In this document: piece by piece, positions 1 to 10,985 of the stretch
Numbering within the stretch: the first letter of the stretch is position 1
Layout: every line of letters begins with the position of its first letter
Source of the DNA: Luteibacter sp. SG786
GTDB taxonomy: Bacteria > Pseudomonadota > Gammaproteobacteria > Xanthomonadales > Rhodanobacteraceae
Length of the DNA: 64,000 nucleotides
Assembly (NCBI RefSeq): GCF_011759605.1
Contig: NZ_JAAOYX010000001.1
Location: 1,054,001-1,118,000, forward strand
Direction: 5' to 3'
Notes under the pieces: model-generated
Told to the model about the DNA's origin: nothing
The model's input: only the letters and a program-made list of their open reading frames with translations
The model's database searches: none
Position numbers and translations under genes: made by a program

Positions 1-487
1 CGACCTGTTCGTGGACACGATGGGCAATGTGCCGGCCGACGTGATGAACTTCGCGTATCTCACGCTCAAGCCCCTGCGACTGAACCAGCAGAAGTACATC
101 GGTCTGGTCGACATCCTCGACAATCCGAAAGAGCTGGAAAACTTCCTGCGCATGGAGAAATGGATCTTCGATTCGCCCGATCAGGCGGGCGAGACATTCC
201 GTGAGTTCGCCCGGGATTTCTTCCAGAAGAATCTGCTGATGAAAGGCGAGGCGCGCGTCGGCGGACGTCGCGTCGACCTGCGCAAGATCACCCAGCCGGT
301 GCTGAACATCTACGCCGAGCAGGACCACCTCGTTCCGCCGGCCGCTTCCTCGCCGCTGGGCGGGCTGGTGGGCAGCAAGGATTACACCGCACTGGCATTC
401 AAGGGCGGCCACATCGGCATCTACGTGTCCGGCCGTGCACAGAAGCAGGTACCGCCGGCCATCCACGCATGGCTGGCCGACCGATGA
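1..487 (+). CDS. phaC: Class III poly(R)-hydroxyalkanoate synthase subunit PhaC, C-terminal part
   Basis: The gene enters from before the window; the reading frame is open from base 2 and about 161 C-terminal residues are present. PhaC polymerises (R)-3-hydroxyacyl-CoA into storage polyester and, in class III enzymes, works with PhaE or a similar partner. The segment has the alpha/beta-hydrolase C-terminal half: the aspartate of the triad in [11 protein letters not shown] and the histidine in [11 protein letters not shown], both typical of PhaC. The nucleophile cysteine (lipase-like box) lies upstream and cannot be seen. The gene ends 61 bases before mtnA. Class III is chosen from the closeness of the C-terminal motifs to that group; the class call is less certain than the family call. 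Confidence 0.85.
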   Translation, partial: DLFVDTMGNVPADVMNFAYLTLKPLRLNQQKYIGLVDILDNPKELENFLRMEKWIFDSPDQAGETFREFARDFFQKNLLMKGEARVGGRRVDLRKITQPVLNIYAEQDHLVPPAASSPLGGLVGSKDYTALAFKGGHIGIYVSGRAQKQVPPAIHAWLADR

Positions 488-548
488 CCTTCCTGAACCC
501 GCAGGGCGCGCTCCTACAGGGGGAGACCCGGCGTGCGATAATCCGTGG

Positions 549-1562
549 ATGAACACCCACGCTTCCCACGACTCCATCCGCGCCGTGCAATGGCATGGCG
601 ACCGCCTGCGCCTGCTCGACCAGCGGCGCCTGCCGGCGGAGGAAACCTGGATCGACTGCACCTCGTCCGACGACGTCACCCGCGCCATCCGCGACCTGGC
701 AGTGCGTGGCGCCCCGGCCATCGGCATTGCGGCGGCCTGGGGTGTGGTGCTGGCCGCCATGCATGGCGAGAATCTCACGTCGGCCATGGCCACCCTGCGC
801 GCGGCCCGTCCCACGGCCGTGAACCTGATGTGGGCCCTCGACCGCATGAATGGCCGGGTGAACGAGGGGGCCGGCGCCGCGGAACTGGAGCGCGAAGCAC
901 AGGCCATCCAGGACGAGGATCTGGCCGCCAACCGGCACATGGGGGAGCTTGGCGCGGCCCTGATCGAAGCCGGTTCGCACGTGCTGACCCACTGCAACAC
1001 CGGGTCGCTCGCCACCGCCGGTTACGGCACCGCGCTCGGCGTGATCCGCGCGGGCGTGGCCAACGGGCAGATCGAGCAGGTGTACGCCGGGGAGACGCGG
1101 CCCTGGCAGCAGGGTGCCCGGCTCACCATGTGGGAGCTGGTGCGCGACGGCATCCCGGCCCGCCTGATCGCGGACTCCGCCGCATCGCACCTGATGAAAG
1201 ACGGCAAGATCAAATGGGTGATCGTCGGCGCCGATCGCATCGCGGCCAACGGCGACACCGCCAACAAGATCGGCACCTACCAGCTCGCCATCGCCGCGCG
1301 CCACCACGGCGTGAAGTTCATGGTGGTCGCGCCATCCACCACGGTGGACATGGCCACGGCGACGGGCGCGGACATCGAGATCGAACTGCGCGACGCCACC
1401 GAACTGCTTTCGGTGTCCGGCACCCGTACGGTCATCGAGGGTGCCGACGCGTGGAACCCGGTGTTCGACGTCACGCCGGCTGAACTCATCGATGCGATCG
1501 TCACCGAGCGCGGCGTCATCCTGAAGCCCGACGAAGAGCAGATGCGGATCCTGTTTCCGTGA
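549..1562 (+). CDS. mtnA: S-methyl-5-thioribose-1-phosphate isomerase
   Basis: The 337-residue protein isomerises 5-methylthioribose-1-phosphate to methylthioribulose-1-phosphate in the cytosolic methionine salvage pathway. The family signature residues are present: Cys149 in [13 protein letters not shown] and Asp229 in [19 protein letters not shown]. An upstream in-frame ATG exists, but the homologous part begins at [20 protein letters not shown], so the ATG at 549 is preferred. No other salvage genes are visible nearby. The stop overlaps the GTG start of the next gene (GTGA), so the two are probably translated together. Confidence 0.95.
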   Translation: MNTHASHDSIRAVQWHGDRLRLLDQRRLPAEETWIDCTSSDDVTRAIRDLAVRGAPAIGIAAAWGVVLAAMHGENLTSAMATLRAARPTAVNLMWALDRMNGRVNEGAGAAELEREAQAIQDEDLAANRHMGELGAALIEAGSHVLTHCNTGSLATAGYGTALGVIRAGVANGQIEQVYAGETRPWQQGARLTMWELVRDGIPARLIADSAASHLMKDGKIKWVIVGADRIAANGDTANKIGTYQLAIAARHHGVKFMVVAPSTTVDMATATGADIEIELRDATELLSVSGTRTVIEGADAWNPVFDVTPAELIDAIVTERGVILKPDEEQMRILFP

Positions 1563-1972
1563 CACGGCTGCGCCGCGAGGTCGCGCTTTTCGCAGTGGGC
1601 GGGCTCATCGGTCTCGCCGTCGATGCCGGCATCGTGCAGGGCCTGGTGACCCTGGCCGGCTGGAACGTCTACACGGCTCGCGTCGTCTCGTTCCTCAGCG
1701 CGGCCACGGTGACGTGGTGGTGGAATCGCACGCATACCTTCGCGCATCGCGATTCGGGCCGCGCGAGGCACGCGGAATGGTTGCACTGGATGGGTCTGAT
1801 GGCGCTGGGCGCGGTCGTCAACAACGGCGTTTACGTGCTTGCGTTCAAGCTGTTTCCGGCGCTGCACGCATGGCCCGCGGTGGCCGTCGCCGCCGGTTCC
1901 GCGGCGGGTTCCGTCGCCAATTTCCTGCTGGCTCGGACGATGCTTTTTCGCCATCCCGAAAGCGCCGTGTAA
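1559..1972 (+). CDS. GtrA-family small membrane protein
   Basis: This 137-residue protein has four predicted hydrophobic helices and begins with a basic stretch followed by [21 protein letters not shown], the usual start of GtrA/DPMS-type proteins. Members are thought to help move or hold polyprenyl-linked sugars at the inner membrane. The charged motif [12 protein letters not shown] between helices two and three is the typical conserved loop of the family. The GTG start overlaps the mtnA stop by four bases, suggesting coupling. The substrate cannot be inferred, and no glycosyltransferase gene lies beside it. Confidence 0.85.
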   Translation: MTRLRREVALFAVGGLIGLAVDAGIVQGLVTLAGWNVYTARVVSFLSAATVTWWWNRTHTFAHRDSGRARHAEWLHWMGLMALGAVVNNGVYVLAFKLFPALHAWPAVAVAAGSAAGSVANFLLARTMLFRHPESAV

Positions 1973-1997
1973 GTCCTTGAATTTGCGCCTTTTTTAG

Positions 1998-2027
1998 CTG
2001 TCTTTTCCACGCCCCCTGTGCTATGAT
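1998..2027 (+). promoter_or_regulatory. Candidate sigma-70 promoter of gyrA
   Basis: A good -10 box TATGAT (2022-2027) lies 84 bases before the gyrA ATG. The best -35 candidate, CTGTCT at 1998-2003, is weak and sits 18 bases upstream. A T-rich stretch precedes it. Confidence 0.45.
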
Positions 2028-2110
2028 CGACAGGTTGGGTCGGCGGCGTGTCGCGAGCGCGAAACGCATAGCCGGCGGGGGTATTTCACGGACATCCAGG
2101 AAGCCGATTG

Positions 2111-4741
2111 ATGGCAGAACTCGCCAAAGAAGTCATCCGCGTCAACATCGAAGACGAGATGCGCCAGAGCTATCTCGATTACGCCATGAGCGTGATCGTG
2201 GGGCGCGCACTGCCCGATGTGCGCGACGGCCTTAAGCCGGTGCATCGACGCGTCCTGTTCGCCATGAACGAACTGGGCAACGCCTGGAACAAGCCTTATA
2301 AGAAGTCGGCCCGCGTGGTCGGTGACGTCATCGGTAAATACCATCCGCACGGCGACGCTTCGGTGTACGACACCATCGTTCGCATGGCGCAGCCGTTCTC
2401 GCTGCGTTACATGCTTGTCGACGGTCAGGGCAACTTCGGTTCGGTCGACGGCGACAACGCGGCGGCCATGCGATACACCGAGGTGCGCATGGCGCGCCTC
2501 ACGCACGAGCTGCTGGCCGACATCGACAAGGAAACCGTCGATTTCGGGCCCAACTACGACGAAAGCGAGCACGAACCGCTGGTGCTGCCCACGCGGGTGC
2601 CGAACCTGCTCGTGAACGGCTCGGCCGGTATCGCGGTGGGCATGGCGACCAACATTCCGCCGCACAACATGACGGAAGTGATCAACGCCACGCTGGCCCT
2701 GATCGAAGAGCCGTCGCTCGGCGTCGACGACCTCATGACCCACATACCGGGTCCCGATTTCCCCACGGCCGGCATCATCAACGGCTCGTCGGGCATCGTC
2801 GAGGCTTACCGCACCGGCCGCGGCCGCATCCTCGTGCGTGCCCGCACCGAGATCGAAACGGAAGCCAACGGCCGCGAGACGATCCTCGTCCACGAGCTGC
2901 CTTACCAGGTGAACAAGGCGCGTCTCATCGAGAAGATCGCCGAGCTGGTCAAGGAAAAGAAGATCGAGGGCATCAGCGAACTGCGCGACGAGTCCGACAA
3001 GGACGGCATGCGCGTGGTCATCGAGATCCGTCGCGACGCCATGGCCGACGTGGTGCTGAACAACCTGTTCCAGCAGACCCAGCTGCAGGTCACCTTCGGC
3101 ATCAACATGGTGGCGCTGCTCGACGGCCAGCCGAAGCTGCTGAACCTCAAGGACATCCTCGAGGCCTTCATCCGCCACCGTCGCGAAGTGGTCACCCGCC
3201 GCACCATCTTCGAACTGCGCAAGGCGCGCCAGCGCGCCCACATCCTCGAAGGCCTCACGGTTGCGCTCGCGAACATCGACGAGATGATCGAGCTGATCCG
3301 CACCTCCTCGTCCGCCGCCGAGGCGCGCGAACGCATGGTGGCGCGCCGTTGGGAGCCTGGCCTGGTGAAGGCGCTGCTCGCCGCCAGCGGCGCGGCGGCC
3401 TCCCGTCCGGAAGACATGGATCCGCGCGACGGCCTGCGCGACGACGGCTACCAGTTGTCCGAAGCCCAGGCCACTGAAATCCTGCAGATGCGCCTGCATC
3501 GCCTCACCGGCCTCGAGCAGGAAAAACTCTCCGACGAATATCGCGAGATCCTCGAAACCATCCGCGGTCTTATCGAGATCCTGGAAAACCCGGCGCGTCT
3601 GCTCGAAGTCATCCGCGAGGAACTGGAACAGATCCGCACGGATTACGGCGACGCCCGCCGTACCGAGATCCAGCATTCGCAGGAAGACCTGAACGTTCTC
3701 GACCTGATCGCGCCGGAAGACGTCGTGGTCACGCTGTCGCACACCGGTTACATCAAGCGCCAGCCCGCCAGCCTCTATCGCGCGCAGCGTCGTGGCGGCA
3801 AGGGTCGCTCGGCATCCGCCTTGAAGGACGAGGACGTCGTGCAGCAGCTGTGGGTGGTGAACACCCACGACACCCTGCTCACGTTCACCAGCACCGGTCG
3901 TGTGTACTGGCTCAAGGTGTACCAGATGCCGGAAGCCGGCCCGGGTGCGCGTGGCAAGCCCATCGTGAACCTGTTGCCGCTGGCCGAGGGCGAGAAGGTG
4001 CAGGCACTGCTTCCGGTGCGCGATTACGATCCGAGCTGCTTCGTGTTCTTCGCCACCCGCCAGGGCACGGTGAAGAAGACCCCGCTTACGGAGTTCGCGT
4101 TCCAGTTGCAGAAGGGCAAGGCCGCCATCAACCTGGAAGACGGCGATGCGCTGGTCGACGTGGCCATGACGGACGGTGAGAGCGACGTGCTGCTCTTCGC
4201 CTCGAACGGCAAGTCGGTGCGCTTCGACGAAGGCAGCGTCCGCTCGATGGGCCGTACCGCCACGGGTGTGCGCGGTATGCGTCTCACCGACGGGGCGGAA
4301 GTGGTGTCGCTGATCGTCGCCGCCGGCGAAGGCGACATCCTTACCGCCACGGCGCGCGGTTACGGCAAGCGCACGGCCCTCGAGGAATTCCCGAAGAAGG
4401 GCCGAGGCACGCAGGGCGTCATTGCCATCCAGTGCTCGGAGCGCAACGGCAACCTGGTCGCCGCCACGCAGGTGACAGAGGCGCAGCAGCTCATGCTGAT
4501 TTCCGACCAGGGCACGCTGGTGCGCACACGCGTTTCGGAAGTCTCGCAGCTCAGCCGCAACACGCAGGGCGTCACGCTCATCAAGCTGCCGAAGGAAGAG
4601 ACGCTCATCGGCGTCGTTCGCCTCGACGCGGAGGAAGAGTTGGAAGGCGAGGGCGAAACGCCCGACGGCGAAGCCGCGGCGGACATGCCGCCGATCGAAA
4701 GCGGCCCGACGGGCGACGGTGCGGAGCCGAGCGAAGCGTAA
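2111..4741 (+). CDS. gyrA: DNA gyrase subunit A
   Basis: The 876-residue protein is the breakage-reunion subunit of the type II topoisomerase that introduces negative supercoils. Catalytic Tyr122 lies in [11 protein letters not shown], and the GyrA box QRRGGKG spans 559-565 at the start of the DNA-wrapping beta-pinwheel. The tail is acidic (about 35 residues rich in E, D, G), as usual. The ATG at 2111 is chosen over a TTG three bases earlier. Numbering matches E. coli through the quinolone region, where the sequence is [12 protein letters not shown]: residue 83 is Ala rather than Ser, with Ser at 84 and Asp at 87. The gene stands alone and is followed by a strong terminator. Confidence 0.98.
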   Translation: MAELAKEVIRVNIEDEMRQSYLDYAMSVIVGRALPDVRDGLKPVHRRVLFAMNELGNAWNKPYKKSARVVGDVIGKYHPHGDASVYDTIVRMAQPFSLRYMLVDGQGNFGSVDGDNAAAMRYTEVRMARLTHELLADIDKETVDFGPNYDESEHEPLVLPTRVPNLLVNGSAGIAVGMATNIPPHNMTEVINATLALIEEPSLGVDDLMTHIPGPDFPTAGIINGSSGIVEAYRTGRGRILVRARTEIETEANGRETILVHELPYQVNKARLIEKIAELVKEKKIEGISELRDESDKDGMRVVIEIRRDAMADVVLNNLFQQTQLQVTFGINMVALLDGQPKLLNLKDILEAFIRHRREVVTRRTIFELRKARQRAHILEGLTVALANIDEMIELIRTSSSAAEARERMVARRWEPGLVKALLAASGAAASRPEDMDPRDGLRDDGYQLSEAQATEILQMRLHRLTGLEQEKLSDEYREILETIRGLIEILENPARLLEVIREELEQIRTDYGDARRTEIQHSQEDLNVLDLIAPEDVVVTLSHTGYIKRQPASLYRAQRRGGKGRSASALKDEDVVQQLWVVNTHDTLLTFTSTGRVYWLKVYQMPEAGPGARGKPIVNLLPLAEGEKVQALLPVRDYDPSCFVFFATRQGTVKKTPLTEFAFQLQKGKAAINLEDGDALVDVAMTDGESDVLLFASNGKSVRFDEGSVRSMGRTATGVRGMRLTDGAEVVSLIVAAGEGDILTATARGYGKRTALEEFPKKGRGTQGVIAIQCSERNGNLVAATQVTEAQQLMLISDQGTLVRTRVSEVSQLSRNTQGVTLIKLPKEETLIGVVRLDAEEELEGEGETPDGEAAADMPPIESGPTGDGAEPSEA

Positions 4742-4744
4742 AGG

Positions 4745-4770
4745 AAAAAGCCGCGGAAACGCGGCTTTTT
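4745..4770 (+). terminator. Rho-independent terminator of gyrA
   Basis: Perfect hairpin AAAAAGCCGCG / CGCGGCTTTTT with a GAAA loop, directly after the gyrA stop and ending in a T run. Confidence 0.9.
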
Positions 4771-4784
4771 CTTTGCCTTGCCGT

Positions 4785-4868
4785 TGTAGGAGCCGCTATA
4801 GCGGCGAGAAGCCCACGAAGCGGTGTGGCCGTGACGCGGGTTCCCTCGCCGCTGTAGCGGCTCCTACA
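4785..4868. repeat. Pair of inverted REP-like palindromes (short type)
   Basis: TGTAGGAGCCGCTATAGCGG at 4785 is repeated in inverse orientation at 4845-4868. Each unit is itself an imperfect hairpin (GCCGCTATAGCGGC). The same unit occurs in pairs at 7013-7095. It lies between the convergent gyrA and peroxiredoxin genes and looks like a BIME-type repeat. Confidence 0.8.
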
Positions 4869-4876
4869 GGATCGCG

Positions 4877-5359
4877 TCAGGCGTCGATCGCTTCCAGCAT
4901 CGCCTCGGCCGTCGAGACGCGGAACTCGCCGGGCTCCTCCACGTGCAGGATCTTCACCACGCCGTCTTCCGCATACAAGGCGAAACGCTTCGCACGAATA
5001 CCCATGCCGTTCTTCGTGCCGTCCAGTTCGAGGCCGAGCGCACGGGTAAATGACGCATTGCCGTCAGCGAGCATCAGCAGGTCGCCCGGCACGCCCTGCG
5101 ACTCGCCCCAGGCGTGCATGACGAAGGCGTCGTTCACCGACATGCAGGCAACGGTGATCCCACGCTCGCGGAAGTCTTCCATGTGCTGGGTGAAGCCGGG
5201 CAGGTGCTTGTTCGAGCAGGTGGGTGTGAAGGCCCCCGGCACGGCGAACAGCACCACCTTGCCCCGGCCGAGCACGTCGGTGCTCGTCACGGTCTTGATG
5301 CCGTTGTCGAACACGGCGAGAGTCGCTTCCGGAAGGGTGTCGCCAACGGCGATGGTCAT
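4877..5359 (-). CDS. Peroxiredoxin, Prx5 (AhpC/TSA, redoxin) type
   Basis: The 160-residue protein is a thiol peroxidase that reduces hydrogen peroxide and alkyl hydroperoxides, most likely with glutathione/glutaredoxin. The peroxidatic Cys48 sits in PGAFTPTCSNKHLPG, the Prx5 signature; a second cysteine (Cys72, TVACMSVND) is at the position found in many bacterial Prx5 proteins. No fused glutaredoxin domain is present. The ATG at 5359 gives the usual N-terminus MTIAVGDTLPEATL; an upstream extension lacks homology. The gene is monocistronic. Confidence 0.93.
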   Translation of the reverse strand: MTIAVGDTLPEATLAVFDNGIKTVTSTDVLGRGKVVLFAVPGAFTPTCSNKHLPGFTQHMEDFRERGITVACMSVNDAFVMHAWGESQGVPGDLLMLADGNASFTRALGLELDGTKNGMGIRAKRFALYAEDGVVKILHVEEPGEFRVSTAEAMLEAIDA

Positions 5360-5465
5360 GGCAAAGCCTTGTGGGAATGAAAGGACCCAGTCTACGTCAA
5401 GCACGTGGCCCCGCACTCCCGCCAGTGGGCGCACCTGAAGGCGAGACAACCGCAAGTGGCATCCA

Positions 5466-5491
5466 CTTGAATAGCGGCGGCGCGCTCATAT
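5466..5491 (+). promoter_or_regulatory. Candidate heat-shock (sigma-32) promoter
   Basis: A perfect CTTGAA -35 (5466-5471), a 14-base spacer and a TCATAT -10-like box (5486-5491) lie about 50 bases before the Hsp20 start. The same -35 precedes the second Hsp20 gene of the window. Identified by eye from the consensus. Confidence 0.45.
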
Positions 5492-5542
5492 GTTGATCAC
5501 CAGACGGCCACGGGGCCGGAAAACTTCTTGGGAGTCAAACAG

Positions 5543-5992
5543 ATGAACCAGCTTCGTCAGGTTTCGTTCCGCCGTGCGCCGCTGTTCGGCGGTGACGTCA
5601 ACCGTGTTTTCGATCACTTCTTCGGCAGCGATATCGCCGCCCCCACCAGCGCCGAGAGCGCATGGGCGCCGCGCGTCGACATCCGCGAGGAAGCCGGCCG
5701 CTTCCTGATCCTGGCCGACGTGCCGGGGGTGGACCTGGCCGATATCGAGATCCAGATGGACAAGAACGTGCTCAGCATCAAGGGCGAGCGCAAGGCGTTC
5801 ACCAGCGAGGCCGAAGGCAAGTTCAGCCGCGTGGAGCGCGTCGCCGGCCAGTTCAAGCGCAGTTTCACGCTGCCGGAAAGTGCCGATGCCGACGGTATCA
5901 CCGCTTCGGGACGCAACGGCGTGCTGGAAATCGCCATCCCGAAGAAGGCGGAAAGCGCACCGCGTCGCATCACGATTAACGCTGCGGGCTAA
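5543..5992 (+). CDS. Small heat-shock protein, Hsp20/alpha-crystallin family
   Basis: The 149-residue ATP-independent chaperone binds unfolding proteins and hands them to DnaK/ClpB. An alpha-crystallin domain covers about residues 40-140 (APRVDIREEAGRFLILADVPG, then GVLEIAIPKK), and the C-terminal RRITINAAG supplies the short I-x-I tail. The ATG at 5543 is preferred to a TTG five codons upstream because GGGAG lies nine bases before it. A hairpin without a T run follows at 6016-6045. cbpA follows 88 bases on in the same direction, so this is a small chaperone locus. Confidence 0.93.
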   Translation: MNQLRQVSFRRAPLFGGDVNRVFDHFFGSDIAAPTSAESAWAPRVDIREEAGRFLILADVPGVDLADIEIQMDKNVLSIKGERKAFTSEAEGKFSRVERVAGQFKRSFTLPESADADGITASGRNGVLEIAIPKKAESAPRRITINAAG

Positions 5993-6080
5993 AACGGCCT
6001 AAGCTAGCTGTCTGGCCCGTGGTGGACGTGTCCACCGCGGGCGTTCCATTTGGATTTTCGACACAAGCCCGGGAGAGCCT

Positions 6081-6986
6081 GTGGAGTTCAAGGATTACTA
6101 CGAGACATTGGGAGTCAAGCCGGACGCGACCGACGCCGAGATCAAGGCGGCGTATCGCAAGCTTGCCCGTAAATACCACCCCGACAAGAACAAGGACGCT
6201 GGCGCGGAAGAGAAGTTCAAGGCGATCAACGAGGCCAACGAAGCCTTGAAGGATCCCGAAAAGCGCCGCGCCTACGACCAGTTCCGCGCCGGCGGCTACC
6301 GCCAGGGCGAACAGTTCCGTCCGCCGCCGGGCTGGGGGCAGGGAGGCGGCTTCGATTTCGGCGACATGGGTGGCCGCGGCGGCGGCGACTTCAGCGACTT
6401 CTTCGAAAGCCTGTTCGGTGGCGGGCGTGCCCGCGGCCAACAGCACGCCCGGCGGGGCCGCGACATCCAGGCGAAGATCGAGACCGACCTGCAGACGGCG
6501 TACTACGGCGGCAAGACGCGCGTCGTGCTGAACGACGCCTCGGGTGGCGAGCGCGTGCTGGAAGTGAAGATTCCGGCCGGCATCACCTCCGGCCAGACGA
6601 TCAGGCTGGGCGGGCAGGGGCATCCGGGGTCGGGTGGCGGCCCCTCGGGCGATCTGCTTCTCGAGATAGGCATCCGCGACGATGCGCGCTTCCGCCTCGA
6701 CGGCCGCACGGTGACTCACGTACTGCCCATCGCGCCATGGGAAGCCGCGCTCGGGGCGACGGTGCCGGTGCCCACGCTGGGCGGGCATGTGGATCTGCGC
6801 ATTCCCCCGGGTTCGCAGTCCGGACGCAAGCTGCGCCTGAAAGGGCGGGGCCTGCCGGGTTCGGAACCGGGCGACCAGATCGTGGTGCTGGAGATTCGCG
6901 TGCCGGTGCCCGAAACGCACGAAGAGCAGGCAGCCTACGCCGAGTTCAAGGACGCGTTCGCGGGTTTCGATCCGCGACGGGGTTGA
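6081..6986 (+). CDS. cbpA: Curved-DNA-binding protein CbpA, DnaJ-family co-chaperone
   Basis: The 301-residue protein is a DnaJ homologue that stimulates DnaK and can bind DNA. The J domain is at 1-65 with HPD at 33-35 (KYHPDKNK). A glycine/phenylalanine-rich linker (about 75-130) follows, then the two C-terminal beta-sandwich domains. The zinc-finger region of true DnaJ is absent, which separates CbpA from DnaJ. The GTG start gives [14 protein letters not shown], matching the family N-terminus; GGGAG lies just upstream. The usual partner gene cbpM is not visible, which is worth noting. Confidence 0.93.
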   Translation: MEFKDYYETLGVKPDATDAEIKAAYRKLARKYHPDKNKDAGAEEKFKAINEANEALKDPEKRRAYDQFRAGGYRQGEQFRPPPGWGQGGGFDFGDMGGRGGGDFSDFFESLFGGGRARGQQHARRGRDIQAKIETDLQTAYYGGKTRVVLNDASGGERVLEVKIPAGITSGQTIRLGGQGHPGSGGGPSGDLLLEIGIRDDARFRLDGRTVTHVLPIAPWEAALGATVPVPTLGGHVDLRIPPGSQSGRKLRLKGRGLPGSEPGDQIVVLEIRVPVPETHEEQAAYAEFKDAFAGFDPRRG

Positions 6987-7012
6987 CGTATGGTGGGCCG
7001 CGCTACGCGCGG

Positions 7013-7095
7013 CATCGCCGCCATGGCGGCTCCTACGACGGCAGTGGATGCCAGGTAGCTGAAGACAGCGGCGTAGGAGCCGCTATAGCGGCGAG
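7013..7095. repeat. Inverted REP-like pair (short type)
   Basis: CATCGCCGCCATGGCGGCTC (7013 onward) faces GTAGGAGCCGCTATAGCGGC (7073 onward) in the gap between convergent cbpA and pilH. It is the same repeat family as 4785-4868, with a GTAGGAGCCGC core. Confidence 0.75.
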
Positions 7096-7106
7096 GTCAG
7101 GTCCCC

Positions 7107-7472
7107 TCAGCCCGGCAGGTGTTCCTTCAACGCCGCGACCAGTTCCTCTTCCTTGATGGGCTTCACGACGTAAGCCTTCGCACCCTGCCGCAGGCCCCAC
7201 ACCTTGTCGGTGTCCTGGTCCTTCGTGGTGACCAGGATGATGGGGATGTGCTTGGTCGTTTCTTCCTTGCTGATGGTGCGCGTGGCCTGGAAACCGTTGA
7301 GGTTCGGCATCACCACGTCCATCAGGATCAGGTCGGGGATCTCGCGCTTGGCCACCTCCACGCCCTGGGCGCCGTCCTCGGCGGTGATGGCCTCGTGGCC
7401 CAGCTTCTCGACGATGCGCTTGATTCCAAGCAACTGCGACGGCGAATCGTCGACGATCAGGATGCGAGCCAT
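7107..7472 (-). CDS. pilH: Twitching-motility response regulator PilH (CheY-like)
   Basis: The 121-residue single receiver domain has phosphoacceptor Asp52 (LILMDVVMPN), the acidic pair DD8-9, Thr at VTTKDQDTDK and Lys in VVKPIKEEE. It lacks an output domain, so it acts by protein contact. The start MARILIVDDSPSQLLGI and the NLNGFQATRTIS stretch match PilH of Xanthomonadales, part of the Chp/Pil chemosensory control of type IV pili. Usually pilG, pilI and pilJ lie beside it; here the gene is alone, so the assignment as PilH rests on sequence only. Confidence 0.82.
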   Translation of the reverse strand: MARILIVDDSPSQLLGIKRIVEKLGHEAITAEDGAQGVEVAKREIPDLILMDVVMPNLNGFQATRTISKEETTKHIPIILVTTKDQDTDKVWGLRQGAKAYVVKPIKEEELVAALKEHLPG

Positions 7473-7635
7473 TCACTTTCCCCCGGGTCGTGCCCGATGT
7501 GTTTTTTCATTGCGAACCGCGGTGACGAAAAAACGTCGCGCGTGGCGCCACTGGCGAAGGGCCATTCTACCGGGCATGGCGCGTGGTTCAATGGTGGCAC
7601 GATAACTACCTGCCTGAGCAAGGATCTACGAACGG

Positions 7636-8628
7636 CTAGCCGTTTATGCGGACGAGCGTCCGGCCGAACGAGCCGCCTTCGAGCATGGTTCCGAATACGC
7701 TTGCCACGTCGTCCAGTGCCACTTCGCGTGTGCAGATCGTGTCGAGATGGCGTGGTTTCCAGTCGCCAGAGAGCCTGCGCCAGACCTCGTCGCGCACGTC
7801 GCGGGCCGTGCCCGCCGACGCGATGCCCAGCACGCTGACCCCGCGGATGATGAAGGGCATGACCGTGGTGGCGAGTTCCGGACTGCCGGCCAGGCCGCAG
7901 ATGGCCGCGTTGCCATAGGGCGCGATCAGCGGAAGGAAACCGGCGAGCGTATTGCCGCCCACATTGTCCAGCAGCCCGCCATATCGGGCCGAATCCAAGG
8001 GGCGGCCGCTGAAGGCCAGTTCGTGACGGTCCACACATTGGCTGGCGCCGATGTCGCGAAGAACATCGAAGCGATCGGGCTTGCCGCTGATGGCATGCAC
8101 CTCGTAACCGGCACGACTGAAGATGTCGATGCCGAGCATGCCTACGCCGCCCGTGGCGCCCGTGATGGCGATGGGGCCGAGCGAGGGCGCCTGGCGGTTC
8201 TCGCTCATGCGCAAGAGGGCGAGGGCCGCCGTGAAGCCGGCCGTGCCGATGATCATCGCCTCGCGCGTGGTGAGCGTGGCGGGCAGGGCGATGGTCCACG
8301 CCGCCGGAAGGCGAACGTACTCGCCGTAACCACCGTCGCGTGTCTCGGAGAGGCCGCTGCCAGTGGCAAGCACCTTGTCGCCCTCGCGGAAGGACGGGTC
8401 GGTGGACGCGACCACGGTGCCGGCCACGTCGATGCCGCCGTTCAGGGGGAACGTTCGCAGGATCTTGCCCTTGCCGGTGCCGGCGAGCGCGTCCTTGTAA
8501 TTGACCGACGACCACTCGGCCCGAACCAGCACCTCGCCCGGCGAAAGGGCGTCGGTGTCCATGGTTTCGATGCCCGTGCGGTAACCGGCGTCGTCCTGGC
8601 GGATGCGAAAGGCGCGGAATGCAGTCAT
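7636..8628 (-). CDS. YhdH/AcuI-type quinone oxidoreductase (MDR family)
   Basis: The 330-residue zinc-free medium-chain dehydrogenase/reductase of the YhdH/YhfP group binds NADPH; related proteins reduce acryloyl-CoA or quinone-like acceptors. Features: WSSVNYKDALAGTGKGKI near the N-terminus, the Rossmann motif ITGATGGVGMLGIDIF, and C-terminal FGTMLEGGSFGRTLVRI. The catalytic zinc ligands of alcohol dehydrogenases are missing, as in the group. ATG at 8628 gives MTAFRAFRI; a longer open frame upstream is not conserved. The physiological substrate cannot be read from the sequence. Confidence 0.9.
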   Translation of the reverse strand: MTAFRAFRIRQDDAGYRTGIETMDTDALSPGEVLVRAEWSSVNYKDALAGTGKGKILRTFPLNGGIDVAGTVVASTDPSFREGDKVLATGSGLSETRDGGYGEYVRLPAAWTIALPATLTTREAMIIGTAGFTAALALLRMSENRQAPSLGPIAITGATGGVGMLGIDIFSRAGYEVHAISGKPDRFDVLRDIGASQCVDRHELAFSGRPLDSARYGGLLDNVGGNTLAGFLPLIAPYGNAAICGLAGSPELATTVMPFIIRGVSVLGIASAGTARDVRDEVWRRLSGDWKPRHLDTICTREVALDDVASVFGTMLEGGSFGRTLVRING

Positions 8629-8650
8629 GCGAGAGGTCCCCTCAGGGCGA

Positions 8651-9253
8651 TCAAACGTTGCTGTCCACAGAGGCTGCGGTGATCCACTTCGGCGTGAACA
8701 TGGATTCGTAGTGGCGCATCCAGTCGAAAAGCGCATCGATGTCTTCGCCGAACCATACCTGATCGCGCTGCACCGGTTTCACGAATGCCTCCGCCACCAT
8801 GTGATCCATGGCTGCCGAGAGGTTGCGATAGAAGCCGCGAACGTCGAGGAAGGCGCAGGGGTAGCTGTGCAGGCCGAGCTGCGCCCAGGTGAGCATCTCG
8901 AACATCTCGTCCATGGTGCCGAAGCCGCCGGGCAATGCCACGAAGGCATCCGACAGTTCGTACATGCGTGTCTTGCGCTCGTGCATGGTCTCGACGACCT
9001 GCAATTCACTGAGCCCCGTGTGGCCCACTTCCTTTTCCATGAGCTGGCGCGGGATCACCCCGATCGCCTTGCCGCCGGCAGCCAGCACGGCATCGGCCAC
9101 GATGCCCATGAGGCCCACCTTGCCCCCGCCGTAGACGAGGGCGATGCCTTCCTCGGCCATGCGCGTGCCGAAGGCGCGTGCCGCGTCGGCGTAGGCGGGA
9201 TGCGAACCGGTGCTGGAACCGCAGTAGACGCAGAGGGCTTTAATGTCACGCAT
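8651..9253 (-). CDS. LOG-family nucleotide 5'-monophosphate phosphoribohydrolase
   Basis: The 200-residue Rossmann-fold protein carries the LOG signature PGGFGTMDE (108-116) and the upstream GGGKVGLMG loop. Family members cleave the N-glycosidic bond of nucleoside monophosphates, including cytokinin ribotides; the bacterial role is usually purine housekeeping. The N-terminus MRDIKALCVYCGSSTG is standard. It lies 22 bases upstream of, and in line with, the oxidoreductase, so the pair may be co-transcribed from a promoter in the gap near 9254-9300. Confidence 0.9.
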   Translation of the reverse strand: MRDIKALCVYCGSSTGSHPAYADAARAFGTRMAEEGIALVYGGGKVGLMGIVADAVLAAGGKAIGVIPRQLMEKEVGHTGLSELQVVETMHERKTRMYELSDAFVALPGGFGTMDEMFEMLTWAQLGLHSYPCAFLDVRGFYRNLSAAMDHMVAEAFVKPVQRDQVWFGEDIDALFDWMRHYESMFTPKWITAASVDSNV

Positions 9254-9307
9254 CTCGGAATTCCCTCTTTAAAGAGATCGGCTGGCAGACTTTAACCCTG
9301 CCGTGAC

Positions 9308-9394
9308 TTGTGGGAGCCGGCTTTGCCGGCGATCCCGCGGCAGCGGGCAACCCTGCCGCGAGCACCCATCGCCGCTGAAGCGGCTCCCACACAA
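9308..9394. repeat. REP pair (long type, TGTGGGAGCCGGC...)
   Basis: An imperfect palindrome runs from TGTGGGAGCCGGCTTTGCCG to GCCGCTGAAGCGGCTCCCAC, with a GC-rich middle that contains CCCGCGGCAGCGGG. Near-identical copies are at 33252-33344 and inside elements A (28577-28671) and B (about 54219-54303). It occupies most of the gap between the LOG gene and lpd. Confidence 0.85.
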
Positions 9395-9449
9395 GCGACG
9401 AAGCCCACCCATGCTTTCGGCAAGGATGGGCTTCCAGGCACAGAGGCGA

Positions 9450-10985
<1,536 letters not shown>

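Noticed and set aside
2021-3868. A long minus-strand open frame opposite gyrA
   Set aside because: It is antisense to the conserved gyrA reading frame.
5492-5542. A ROSE-like thermometer before the first Hsp20 gene
   Set aside because: There is no UUGCU or UCGCU opposite the ribosome site; only a loose CTTGGGAG stretch is seen.
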